Positions 1 to 6,494 of a stretch of DNA of 7,841 bases are shown here, one piece after another. Origin of the DNA: an uncultured Treponema sp. (GTDB lineage: Bacteria > Spirochaetota > Spirochaetia > Treponematales > Treponemataceae); contig CAMOEE010000119.1 of the NCBI GenBank assembly GCA_946611835.1, forward strand, positions 1 through 7,841, written 5' to 3'. The notes under the pieces were generated by a model. That model searched no databases. It saw nothing but the letters and a program-made list of their open reading frames with translations, and had not been told where the DNA came from. Each line of letters begins with the position of its first letter. Within the stretch, counting starts at the first letter, position 1. The translations under genes were made by a program, and so were the position numbers.

Positions 1-11
1 TGGAGAAAATA

Positions 12-1106
12 ATGGAAAAGACAATCGCTTTGATTCCTGGTGACGGAATCGGTCCTGATGTTGTTGCTGAGGCTGTCAATGTCCTTGACGCAATCGCAAA
101 AAAATACGGACACAAATGGAACTATACAAAAGTTATCGCAGGCGGCTCAGCCATCGACCAGTTCGGTCATCCCCTTCCAAAAGAGCAGCTTCAGATTGCT
201 CTGGATTCTGACGCAGCCCTGCTCGGTGCCGTCGGCGGCCCAAAATGGGACAACCTTGCTTCTGAACTCCGCCCTGAGAAAGCCCTTCTCGGTCTCCGTG
301 GCGGCATGAAGGTTTTCGCCAACCTCCGTCCGGCAGTTATGTGGAAGCAGCTCAAAGATGCCTGTCCTCTCAAAGATGAAATCGTCGGCGAAGGCCTGGA
401 CATTCTCATCGTCCGTGAGCTTACAGGCGGAATCTACTTCGGTGAGCGGGGAACAAGCGAAGACGGAAACACAGCATGGGACACAGAGAAATACACCCGT
501 CCTGAAATCGAGCGAATCGTCCGCATGGGCTTTGAATATGCCCAGAACCGCCAGAAACGCCTCTGCGTTGTGGACAAGGCAAACATTCTCAACTCTTCAC
601 AGCTCTGGCGACGGGTTGCAGAAGATGTTAAAAAAGACTACCCGGATGTAACTCTCTCTTACCTCTACATCGACAACGCCTCAATGCAGATGGTACGAAA
701 CCCGCGCCAGTTCGATGTAATCGCAACATCAAACATGTTCGGCGACATCCTTTCTGACGAGGCAAGCCAGATTACAGGCTCAATCGGTATGCTGGCCTCA
801 GCTTCCCTCGGTGACGGAACAGGCCCCGGCCTCTACGAGCCAATCCACGGTTCTGCTCCTGACATCGCAGGAAAAGATCTTGCAAACCCTCTGGCAACAA
901 TTCTTTCTGCTGCAATGCTCCTCCGCTACTCATTCAAGCTTGAGGAAGAAGCAAAAGCAATCGAAAAGGCAGTAAATGCAGTTCTCGACGCAGGCTGGCG
1001 AACAGGCGACATCGCAGGAAGCCACCTTGCAGAAGTAAAAGCAGCAGGCAAGCTCGTCGGCACCAGAAAGATGGGCGAACTCGTTGTAGAACAGTTGAAC
1101 AAATAG
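12..1106 (+). CDS. leuB: 3-isopropylmalate dehydrogenase (LeuB)
   Basis: Cytoplasmic NAD-dependent enzyme that oxidises and decarboxylates 3-isopropylmalate to 2-oxoisocaproate, the third step committed to leucine synthesis. At 364 residues it is full length for the family. The N-terminal IPGDGIGPDV (8-17) is the usual start of the isocitrate/isopropylmalate dehydrogenase fold. Substrate and metal residues known from the Thermus enzyme align: R96, R106, R135, Y142 (in ELTGGIYFGERG), K189 (in VDKAN), D221, D245 and D249. The family signature NMFGDILSDEASQITGSIGML starts at residue 241, and GLYEPIHGSAPDIAGK (273-288) is the cofactor region. ELTGGIYFGE favours LeuB over isocitrate or tartrate dehydrogenase. 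The ATG at 12 follows GGAG (2-5) with a 6-base spacer. Nothing appears broken. Other leu genes, if present, lie to the left of the window; none follows. Confidence 0.97.
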   Translation: MEKTIALIPGDGIGPDVVAEAVNVLDAIAKKYGHKWNYTKVIAGGSAIDQFGHPLPKEQLQIALDSDAALLGAVGGPKWDNLASELRPEKALLGLRGGMKVFANLRPAVMWKQLKDACPLKDEIVGEGLDILIVRELTGGIYFGERGTSEDGNTAWDTEKYTRPEIERIVRMGFEYAQNRQKRLCVVDKANILNSSQLWRRVAEDVKKDYPDVTLSYLYIDNASMQMVRNPRQFDVIATSNMFGDILSDEASQITGSIGMLASASLGDGTGPGLYEPIHGSAPDIAGKDLANPLATILSAAMLLRYSFKLEEEAKAIEKAVNAVLDAGWRTGDIAGSHLAEVKAAGKLVGTRKMGELVVEQLNK

Positions 1107-1112
1107 CAGACT

Positions 1113-1214
1113 GAGGGGAAGCGGTTCAGGCACAGCCTTCACCGAGACTCGCCTAGAAACTCACCTCGTGAGTTTCTTCGCCTTCGGCGACCGGCTCCCT
1201 ACCCCCTACCCCTC
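1113..1214. repeat. Structured GC-rich spacer with tandem hairpins, possible dispersed repeat or terminator
   Basis: The spacer after leuB contains a perfect 9-bp hairpin, GAAACTCAC (1156-1164), loop CTC, GTGAGTTTC (1168-1176). A second hairpin follows at once: TCGCC (1178-1182), loop TTC, GGCGA (1186-1190). GAGGGG (1113-1118) can pair with CCCCTC (1209-1214) and close the whole block, and CTACCCC occurs twice in tandem near 1200-1212. No T-run follows either hairpin, so a standard intrinsic terminator is not clear, though the hairpins may end or stabilise the leuB transcript. The density of short stems between genes resembles dispersed intergenic repeats. I see no coding potential here. Confidence 0.5.
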
Positions 1215-1234
1215 TAATTTTCAGTTTATTTTCC

Positions 1235-1261
1235 TTGTTTTGCTCTGTATTTTAATATAAA
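1235..1261 (+). promoter_or_regulatory. Weak candidate promoter before the 566-residue gene
   Basis: TTGTTT (1235-1240) and TATAAA (1256-1261) are separated by 15 bases in an AT-rich stretch just upstream of the ATG at 1270. The spacing is short and the -35 match partial. Transcription from here would start almost at the start codon. Low confidence. Confidence 0.25.
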
Positions 1262-1269
1262 ATAAACAC

Positions 1270-2970
1270 ATGGCAAATCGAGATTCTTTTGACAGGATGG
1301 CCTCGGAAATTTCTGACAATGAAAGGCAGAGAATCCTTGACCAGATGCATTCGACCGAAGTTCAGTCTCCGGCTTCACTCCAGCCCGCCACAGAAATTCT
1401 TGACGACAATGACGGTCCCTTTGAAATAGTAATCAAAAAAGAATCATCTCTAATCCGTTTCTGGATTTGGCTCAAAGCTATCTTCACCAACACAACCCAG
1501 CAGGTAATTTACAACGAATACAAGCTCTCAATAATCTCAAAAAATGTTCACAAGTCTTTCCCGGGCCTCATAAACACAAAGCAAAGGCTCATTCTGTCCC
1601 CATTTTACGATCAGATTTCAGACTTAAAGGCCTGTGCCGATTTTTTCCGTCCATATTTCGTCACCCTCGACGATAACGACGGACCTTTCTATGTTTTTTT
1701 GAGTTCTTTCATCATGCCGCAAGTCACCGCCGAAATCAAAAGCGATGCCGATCCCTATAAAAACCCGGTTGTTCCGGAAATCAAGCCTGATATCCGCTCT
1801 TCCCTTATCCGAAGGCTCGAAGAAATCATCGACAATATCCCGGCCCAGGACAGGGCCAGCATGTACCTTGCGGCAAAGGCCTACGAATGGCTCAGGCAGT
1901 TCTCACGGCTTCCATTCTCCCGCCTCATAACGAAATTCAGTGCCGTCAACGAAAAAAACTACTGCTGTGATTTTGACCAGCTTGAAAACGAAATCGACCA
2001 GTTTTCATCAGTTCTCTGCAACTCTCTCTCAATCCCGGACGATTTTCTTGAGGCCCTTTATATGTTCGCCCTGAGGAATTCCAAGCGCCAGAGCGACGAA
2101 GAGGCAGGCCGTGATGCCGGTGAATTCCTGAGCAGGGCACATTCCTGCATCGCAAGCCTCCAGCTTTTTATGAACGGAATTCCTATCCGCTCCCTGGGCT
2201 GTCTTATCCACAACAACTGGCAGTGGCACCCCAATCTTTTTTCTTCAGGAGAAGACTGGTTCGTCAAATACAAGGCCAGCTCAAAAAAGATTTTCGACCA
2301 GAAATGGGCTGAATGGGAAAGCGAATGCAAGAAAATGGGTCTCCTCACAAGCCTCAAGGCGAATTTTGGCCTCGCAGCCTTTCCTAAATTCCCGGAGCGG
2401 CCCTGGGAAGAAGTCTGGAACGGCCTTTCATTCCCCTATGACACAACCCTGGGCTTCATCAACTGGTTCATGAGGGAAAATTTCTCAGAATACGAGATTG
2501 ATTTAAAAACAGTCCTGGTACAAGGCTCCTTCAACAAAACAGAAAACCACACCATGCTCTCCGACGCATTCAACGCAATGATTCAACTGTCAATTTCACT
2601 TCAGGAATTCGAACGAAAGCTTTCTGTTCATGGCGAAGTCGGAGGAGTATTCAACAAGATTCGTGAGGAACGCTCACGCACGCTCCACGCACAGAACAGG
2701 GTTGACCAGCTCATGCGGGAGGTCGAAAGCGATTACAGGAACATCGAGCACCGTTTCGGCGACACCATGAGGGCAATGGTTCAGATTCTTGGGGGAATTC
2801 TCGGTATTTCAAAGGATTCCCGCTACGACACAGTCTCAAACCTCAACAAACTTTTCGACAGGAAAAACGAGCCGATTGTAAAAAGAATTGAGGGCGCAAG
2901 GGATTCAGCTGAAAATGCCCTCAACTTTCTTATGGAACTTGAGCAAATCGACCGTCAGAAACGAAAGTGA
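1270..2970 (+). CDS. Hypothetical protein, spirochaete type, with duplicated LDDNDGPF motif
   Basis: Function unknown. The 566-residue product has no signal peptide. Its only hydrophobic patch is short (LIRFWIWLKAIF, 61-72) and looks more like an amphipathic or buried helix than a membrane span, so it is probably cytoplasmic or peripheral. LDDNDGPF appears twice, at residues 44-51 and 133-140, each time followed by hydrophobic residues. The C-terminal third (about 435-566) is rich in Glu, Arg, Lys and Leu and probably helical or coiled-coil, for example 446-500 and 536-566. It resembles uncharacterised treponemal proteins, possibly DUF5312, but that name is from memory and unverified. The ATG at 1270 has no Shine-Dalgarno sequence; M11 is an alternative start but also lacks a well-spaced one. 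The gene overlaps the downstream pgeF-like gene by four bases, so the two are probably co-expressed. Confidence 0.85.
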   Translation: MANRDSFDRMASEISDNERQRILDQMHSTEVQSPASLQPATEILDDNDGPFEIVIKKESSLIRFWIWLKAIFTNTTQQVIYNEYKLSIISKNVHKSFPGLINTKQRLILSPFYDQISDLKACADFFRPYFVTLDDNDGPFYVFLSSFIMPQVTAEIKSDADPYKNPVVPEIKPDIRSSLIRRLEEIIDNIPAQDRASMYLAAKAYEWLRQFSRLPFSRLITKFSAVNEKNYCCDFDQLENEIDQFSSVLCNSLSIPDDFLEALYMFALRNSKRQSDEEAGRDAGEFLSRAHSCIASLQLFMNGIPIRSLGCLIHNNWQWHPNLFSSGEDWFVKYKASSKKIFDQKWAEWESECKKMGLLTSLKANFGLAAFPKFPERPWEEVWNGLSFPYDTTLGFINWFMRENFSEYEIDLKTVLVQGSFNKTENHTMLSDAFNAMIQLSISLQEFERKLSVHGEVGGVFNKIREERSRTLHAQNRVDQLMREVESDYRNIEHRFGDTMRAMVQILGGILGISKDSRYDTVSNLNKLFDRKNEPIVKRIEGARDSAENALNFLMELEQIDRQKRK

Positions 2971-3905
2971 TAAACATCATCTCCATCCGGCAGGAATTAG
3001 AAAAATCATCTTCTCAAGAAAAAAAATACATCACCCGGCCATTTTTCTACAATGGCTCTCCCCTTGTATCAACAGAAGACGAAAAACATGCGCTCTGGGG
3101 AATGACACTTCTGGCAGCCGGAACCATGCGCTTCCGCTGGAATGAAAGGAACGATAACCGGGACAAAAGGCTCAGACAAATCCTGAAGGAGCTTAAAAAG
3201 CCTGTCTGCAGCGGAAACTGCTCCAGCTCCGAAAATCTCTGCGACTGCAAGCTGAAGGCTGTACCTGTCGAGCTGATTCACTCGAAAATCATCTTCGAGG
3301 CAAAGGCTGAGGGAGACACAAAAAACCTTCAGGGGGACGGAATCGTAACTAAAAACCCGCTTCTGGTCCCAGTTGTCACCGTTGCCGATTGCGTTCCGAT
3401 TTTTTTATACGATAAAAAGAAAAAGGCAATCGGAGCCTTCCACTCAGGCTGGAAGGGAACGGGAATTGCCGGCAAAGGCGTAGAAAAACTTGCCGGGCTA
3501 TACGGCTCAAAAAAGGAAGATATTTGTGCCGCAATCGGAGCCCACATAGGAAGCTGCTGCTATCTCGTTGACGAAGAGCGTGCTGAATACTTTGTGGAGA
3601 ATTTTGGAGAAAAATGCGTAGAAAAAGCCCATTCTTTTAAAAGTCCGCAAGATGAAGAGCTTTCCATGCGTTTTCCTTATCGTCTCTCACTCACAGAGGC
3701 AAATCTTTCCGTATTAAAAAAGGCCGGAATTCCAGAAGAAAACATTGTCGTCGCAAGCGACTGTACCTGCTGCACAAAATTTACGGGCGGCGAAAATGTA
3801 TTCGGCTCATTCAGAAGGCAGGCCGCCTTTTTGCCCCAGGAACTCACTGCAGAAGAAAAAAGCCGCTCGATGTGTGTTCAAGCGGCCTTCGTAACTATTT
3901 TTTAA
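2967..3905 (+). CDS. pgeF: PgeF/YfiH-family protein (Cu-oxidase_4, laccase-like domain, peptidoglycan editing factor)
   Basis: A 312-residue member of the YfiH/YlmD/PgeF family. Members were called polyphenol oxidases; later work links them to purine nucleoside cleavage and to removing wrongly incorporated residues from peptidoglycan precursors. The zinc triad is visible as H105 (VELIHSK), C142 (ADCVPI) and H159 (HSGWKGT). Other family blocks are GDGIVT (123-128), IGAHIGSCCYLV (190-201), the CTCC segment (266-269) and FGSFRRQ (279-285). The start is GTG at 2967, overlapping the previous stop as GTGA and with no clear ribosome site, which fits translational coupling. An unusual cysteine group, CSGNCSSSENLCDC (81-94), lies before the first zinc ligand. 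The 3' end overlaps the convergent hydrolase gene by 11 bases and contains that gene's terminator. Family assignment is firm; the substrate is not. Confidence 0.9.
   Translation: MINIISIRQELEKSSSQEKKYITRPFFYNGSPLVSTEDEKHALWGMTLLAAGTMRFRWNERNDNRDKRLRQILKELKKPVCSGNCSSSENLCDCKLKAVPVELIHSKIIFEAKAEGDTKNLQGDGIVTKNPLLVPVVTVADCVPIFLYDKKKKAIGAFHSGWKGTGIAGKGVEKLAGLYGSKKEDICAAIGAHIGSCCYLVDEERAEYFVENFGEKCVEKAHSFKSPQDEELSMRFPYRLSLTEANLSVLKKAGIPEENIVVASDCTCCTKFTGGENVFGSFRRQAAFLPQELTAEEKSRSMCVQAAFVTIF
3856..3889 (-). terminator. Intrinsic terminator of the GH105 gene, embedded in the pgeF 3' coding end
   Basis: Read on the minus strand, AAG-GCCGCT (3889-3881) pairs with AGCGGC-TTT (3867-3859), a 9-bp stem with one G-U pair and a 13-base loop. 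The T-run occupies 3861-3856. It begins 5 bases after the hydrolase stop codon, the expected place. On the plus strand the same stem has only a distant T-run (3898-3903), so it is weaker in that direction but might also serve pgeF. Confidence 0.75.
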
Positions 3906-5034
3906 GCAATTTGTACTCGTTGTATGCCAGGATGAAAGGACCTACGCCCTTTGCGTCATCTTTTACGATTGGCTCGCTCAGGTAGTAGGCCACAGTTCCG
4001 TCACGGCGCTTGTTCTTTTCCGGGCCGAGACCAGCCACAAGACAGATTCCGTCAAGGGAAAGGACCCCGCCCTCAGTCTTAAGATATTTGTTGCAGATTC
4101 CCTCAAAGGCCTTGATTCCGGCTTTTTTGTATTTTTCGTCGGAAAGGATTCCTGTTCGCAGAGCCTTCAAAAGAGAATATGCGAAGATTGCTGTTCCTGA
4201 TGTCTCCAGGTAGTTACCATCGACATTGGGCAAGGCCGGGAGCTGATACCACATTCCGCTTTCGTCCTGAACACGGAGCATAGAGTCCTGCAAGTCAATG
4301 AACATCTGCTTCAAGTGATTCCAGTTCTCGCTGCCCCGGTCCGGAGCATGGTTCAAAGTGTCCAGCATGGCCATTGAAAACCAGCCCAGGGCACGAAGCC
4401 AGTAGTTCTGGCAGAGACCTGTGTTTTTGTCACACCAGAAAGCAGACTTAGAGCTGTCGTAGCAGTGATAGTAAAGGCCGTCAGCAGGATTCTTCATGAT
4501 GCGCTCGACATTGAAGAACTGATTGTAGATATCGTCCTTGTTTTTGCCGTCTTCAAAAGTTGCCGTGTATTCCATGTAAAAGGGCTGCCCCATATAAAGA
4601 CCGTCGAGCCAAACCTGATTAGGATAAATGGCCTTATGCCAGAAATTGCCTTCTTTTGTGCGGGGCTGTTCTTTCAGCTGCTCATAAAGCTTTTCGAGAG
4701 CGAGACGGTATTTTTCTTTTTTAGTGAGTGCATAAAGAGGAAAAAGATTTTTGCCACCGTTGATTTCGTCGATGTTCCATGCGTCCTTTGAGTATCCGTC
4801 AATCGTCCCGTCATCGTGGATTCGGTAATCTTCGTAGTAATCAGCGAATTTGAGGAATTTCTCGTTCTTGCTTGTATCATAAAGCTCAAGGAGAGCCATA
4901 ATCATGCAACCGTCGATATAATCCCAGCCAGACTTTACCCCAGCCCTCGCCTTTTCGATATTCCATACAGGAATTTCTGCGGTTGATTTGGTCATCAAAT
5001 CATCAATGTACTGGTCAATAACTTTTGTATCCAC
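3895..5034 (-). CDS. GH105 unsaturated rhamnogalacturonyl hydrolase (YteR-like)
   Basis: Glycosyl hydrolase of the GH88/GH105 fold, expected to release the unsaturated uronic acid from oligosaccharides made by rhamnogalacturonan or pectin lyases. From GTG at 5034 the product is 379 residues, close to Bacillus YteR. Family blocks are WNIDEINGGKNLFPLYALT (from residue 86) and WLDGLYMGQPFYMEY (from 142), with likely catalytic acids D89 and D144, one off the YteR positions 88 and 143 as I recall them. LCQNYWLRALGWFSMAMLD (from 207) and the C-terminal YYLSEPIVKDDAKGVGPF are also typical. AGGAG (5046-5042) sits 7 bases before this GTG. The frame stays open to a TTG at 5133, giving a 412-residue form with a lipoprotein-like N-terminus. 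I prefer the GTG because of the ribosome site and length. The neighbours are a divergent WYL regulator and convergent pgeF. Confidence 0.9.
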   Translation of the reverse strand: MDTKVIDQYIDDLMTKSTAEIPVWNIEKARAGVKSGWDYIDGCMIMALLELYDTSKNEKFLKFADYYEDYRIHDDGTIDGYSKDAWNIDEINGGKNLFPLYALTKKEKYRLALEKLYEQLKEQPRTKEGNFWHKAIYPNQVWLDGLYMGQPFYMEYTATFEDGKNKDDIYNQFFNVERIMKNPADGLYYHCYDSSKSAFWCDKNTGLCQNYWLRALGWFSMAMLDTLNHAPDRGSENWNHLKQMFIDLQDSMLRVQDESGMWYQLPALPNVDGNYLETSGTAIFAYSLLKALRTGILSDEKYKKAGIKAFEGICNKYLKTEGGVLSLDGICLVAGLGPEKNKRRDGTVAYYLSEPIVKDDAKGVGPFILAYNEYKLLKK

Positions 5035-5133
5035 GGTAAATCTCCTAACGCTTTTATTCTCAGAGTCAGCCCTGTGACAACCAAGAATCCCACCCAAAAG
5101 CAAAACTAAATAATAAAACTTTCCGATTTTCAA
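5035..5133 (-). other. In-frame upstream extension encoding a lipoprotein-like signal peptide
   Basis: The 33 codons from TTG (5133) to just before the GTG start encode two early lysines (K3, K5), a hydrophobic run, and ILGC with cysteine at residue 19. An Asp/Glu-containing linker (HRADSENKS) follows. This matches a class II lipoprotein signal with a lipobox. A stop codon (TGA, 5157-5155) lies seven codons upstream, and TTG is the only common start codon in the extension before the GTG with the ribosome site. It may be a true alternative N-terminus placing the enzyme on a membrane, a relic of an exported ancestor, or chance. Confidence 0.45.
5042..5046 (-). promoter_or_regulatory. Ribosome binding site that decides the GH105 start
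   Basis: The minus strand reads TTAGGAGATTTACC then GTG. AGGAG at the ideal 7-base spacing supports translation from 5034, whereas the upstream TTG at 5133 is preceded only by A-rich sequence with no Shine-Dalgarno match. Confidence 0.7.
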
Positions 5134-5140
5134 TACTTTT

Positions 5141-5169
5141 ATTTTACAAAAAATTCAATAATAAGTGAA
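5141..5169 (-). promoter_or_regulatory. Candidate promoter of the GH105 gene
   Basis: Minus-strand TTCACT (5169-5164) as -35, a 17-base spacer and TAAAAT (5146-5141) as -10. Predicted transcription would start near 5134, right at the TTG codon. That would give the GTG start an approximately 100-base leader and make the TTG leaderless. The left arm of the inverted repeat (5149-5158) lies within this promoter. Confidence 0.4.
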
Positions 5170-5187
5170 GTGAGATTTTGAATTTTT
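5149..5187. promoter_or_regulatory. Perfect 10-bp inverted repeat between divergent genes, candidate operator
   Basis: AAAAATTCAA (5149-5158) and TTGAATTTTT (5178-5187) are exact reverse complements separated by 19 bases. With one bulged A the match extends outward by two more pairs (AC/GT). The spacer holds a GTGAAGTGA direct repeat (5165-5173). Centre-to-centre spacing of 29 bases and overlap with the minus-strand promoter suit a dimeric regulator, plausibly the adjacent WYL protein. AT-rich arms raise the chance of coincidence. Confidence 0.45.
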
Positions 5188-5204
5188 GTTGAAGGACAAC
5201 GAGA

Positions 5205-5234
5205 CTGTCATTCTATGCAAGTCTGATGTATTAT
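5205..5234 (+). promoter_or_regulatory. Candidate promoter of the WYL regulator
   Basis: CTGTCA (5205-5210) as -35, an 18-base spacer and TATTAT (5229-5234) as -10, 34 bases before the start codon. The match is moderate: 4 of 6 and 5 of 6. Confidence 0.4.
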
Positions 5235-5268
5235 ATTTATGTAAAAATTAGGTTGAGGAGAATAATTT

Positions 5269-6294
5269 ATGGAAGAAAACAAAGAATTCAAAAAATCACA
5301 AAGAAAGAAACGAGAAGCACAGGTCGAACTATGGCGAGGATATACAATTGACCGCTTGATAGCATCAGGAGCATATCCGAATGTTCCGTTTTTGATGAAA
5401 AAATTTGAAGTTTCCGAAGCAACGATTTTGCGTGACATCGAACGCCTGAAAAGTGACTTCAATGCACCAATTGCATACGACCGCTTCAAAAAAGGCTATT
5501 TTTACACGCATCCGGCTTTCCGAATACCCGCGAACCTCTCCACCGAAAAGCAAATTGTCGCAGCCCGACTAATGGCGAACCTTCTTGAAACGCTCCACGG
5601 AACACCGATTTATTCTCAGGCAATAGAAGTCTTCAGCACGCTCGCAACCGACATCGACGACGACAGCGAAACAGGTCTCGCCAAACGACTCTCAAACCGA
5701 ATCGTATTTTTGGGAATCAGCCCGGTTCCTATTTCAGACGAAGTATGGGCTTCCCTCGAAGACGCCCTAGCAAAAAATCACTACATCACATTCAACTACG
5801 CATATTACGACGGAGGCCAGCCAAGCCAAATCACAGTAGAGCCATGGCAGCTCTTGTTTTCTGGCGGAATGTGGACACTCTACGCAAAGGAAACGGCGAC
5901 AAAGAAAATCAAGTTTTACAATGTCTGGCTGATAAGCAATGTCCGCTCGCACGAAGAAACCTTCACTCTTCCAGAAGACTTTGAGTACACAAATCGGGTA
6001 AAGGGCAATTTCGGAAGATACATAGGCGACGAAACCTACGAGTTCAAAATCCGAATCGAAAGCCCCATCACACTGAACTGGGTACGCACCTACAAATGGG
6101 CAGAAGATCAGACCTTCGCCCCTCAAGCCGACGGAAGCACGATTATGACATTCACAAGCAACCAGTATCACCCGGTCCTAAACTGGGTGATGAGCCAGGG
6201 GCAATGGATGACACCGCTCGCCCCAGAACGGCTTGTAAACGACTGGCAGGACCATGTTCAGGCAATGGCAGGAAAGTTGAAAGTGGAAAAATGA
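5269..6294 (+). CDS. WYL-domain transcriptional regulator (HTH-WYL-WCX)
   Basis: DNA-binding regulator with a ligand-sensing WYL domain, 341 residues, the usual length for the family. A DeoR-like winged helix-turn-helix spans about 25-80, with recognition helix SEATILRDIERLKSD (49-63) and wing APIAYDRFKKGYFY. A helical linker covers about 90-150. The WYL domain (about 160-228) contains EPWQLLF (191-197) and GMWTLYAKE (200-208), so the signature reads W-T-L. The C-terminal WCX region (about 255-333) has the typical VLNWVMSQGQWMTPLAPERL. The ATG follows GAGGAG (5255-5260) with an 8-base spacer. It is divergent from the GH105 gene and is the obvious candidate regulator of it, but the sequence does not show whether it represses or activates. 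The last residues (KLKVEK) run into low-complexity A/G-rich DNA. Confidence 0.92.
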   Translation: MEENKEFKKSQRKKREAQVELWRGYTIDRLIASGAYPNVPFLMKKFEVSEATILRDIERLKSDFNAPIAYDRFKKGYFYTHPAFRIPANLSTEKQIVAARLMANLLETLHGTPIYSQAIEVFSTLATDIDDDSETGLAKRLSNRIVFLGISPVPISDEVWASLEDALAKNHYITFNYAYYDGGQPSQITVEPWQLLFSGGMWTLYAKETATKKIKFYNVWLISNVRSHEETFTLPEDFEYTNRVKGNFGRYIGDETYEFKIRIESPITLNWVRTYKWAEDQTFAPQADGSTIMTFTSNQYHPVLNWVMSQGQWMTPLAPERLVNDWQDHVQAMAGKLKVEK

Positions 6295-6313
6295 AAGCGG
6301 AAAGCAAGAATTT

Positions 6314-6410
6314 GGCGCGACTCAACTACATCCGGGCTATCCGCGGTTCCGCTACCGCTCCATTCCTCACTATGTTCGGAACGCTCCGCGCCGCTACTAT
6401 CCCGTGCGGG
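6314..6410. repeat. GC-rich non-coding segment, possible dispersed intergenic repeat
   Basis: The 200-base gap after the WYL gene holds a compact GC-rich stretch with nested complementary arms: GGCGCG (6314-6319) with CGCGCC (6387-6392), GTTCCG (6346-6351) with CGGAAC (6377-6382), and small hairpins GCGG-TT-CCGC (6343-6352) and CCCG-TG-CGGG (6401-6410). No T-run follows, and its plus-strand frame only continues as a shadow of the WYL gene. It resembles an intergenic repeat or decayed sequence at the junction with AT-rich DNA. Confidence 0.4.
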
Positions 6411-6442
6411 CATTTGTCGGAAAAGTGAAGGATGGGATTACA

Positions 6443-6470
6443 TTGATAAGCAAGGTGGGTGTGGTATAAT
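6443..6470 (+). promoter_or_regulatory. Near-consensus promoter with extended -10 for the HNH gene
   Basis: TTGATA (6443-6448), a 16-base spacer, then TATAAT (6465-6470) preceded by TGG, an extended -10. It lies 24 bases before the HNH start codon and is the strongest promoter match in the window. Confidence 0.75.
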
Positions 6471-6494
6471 ATAAAAAACAGAAGGAGAATAAAA

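Noticed and set aside
5767..6171. 134-codon minus-strand frame inside the WYL gene
   Set aside because: Antisense shadow of a clear gene, cysteine-rich and without recognisable domains.
6096..6428. 110-codon plus-strand frame across the WYL end and spacer
   Set aside because: It overlaps the WYL coding sequence in another frame, has no ribosome site and runs into repeat-like DNA.
6459..6494. Upstream GTG extension of the HNH gene
   Set aside because: These codons coincide with the TATAAT box and the ribosome site, so the ATG at 6495 is the better start.
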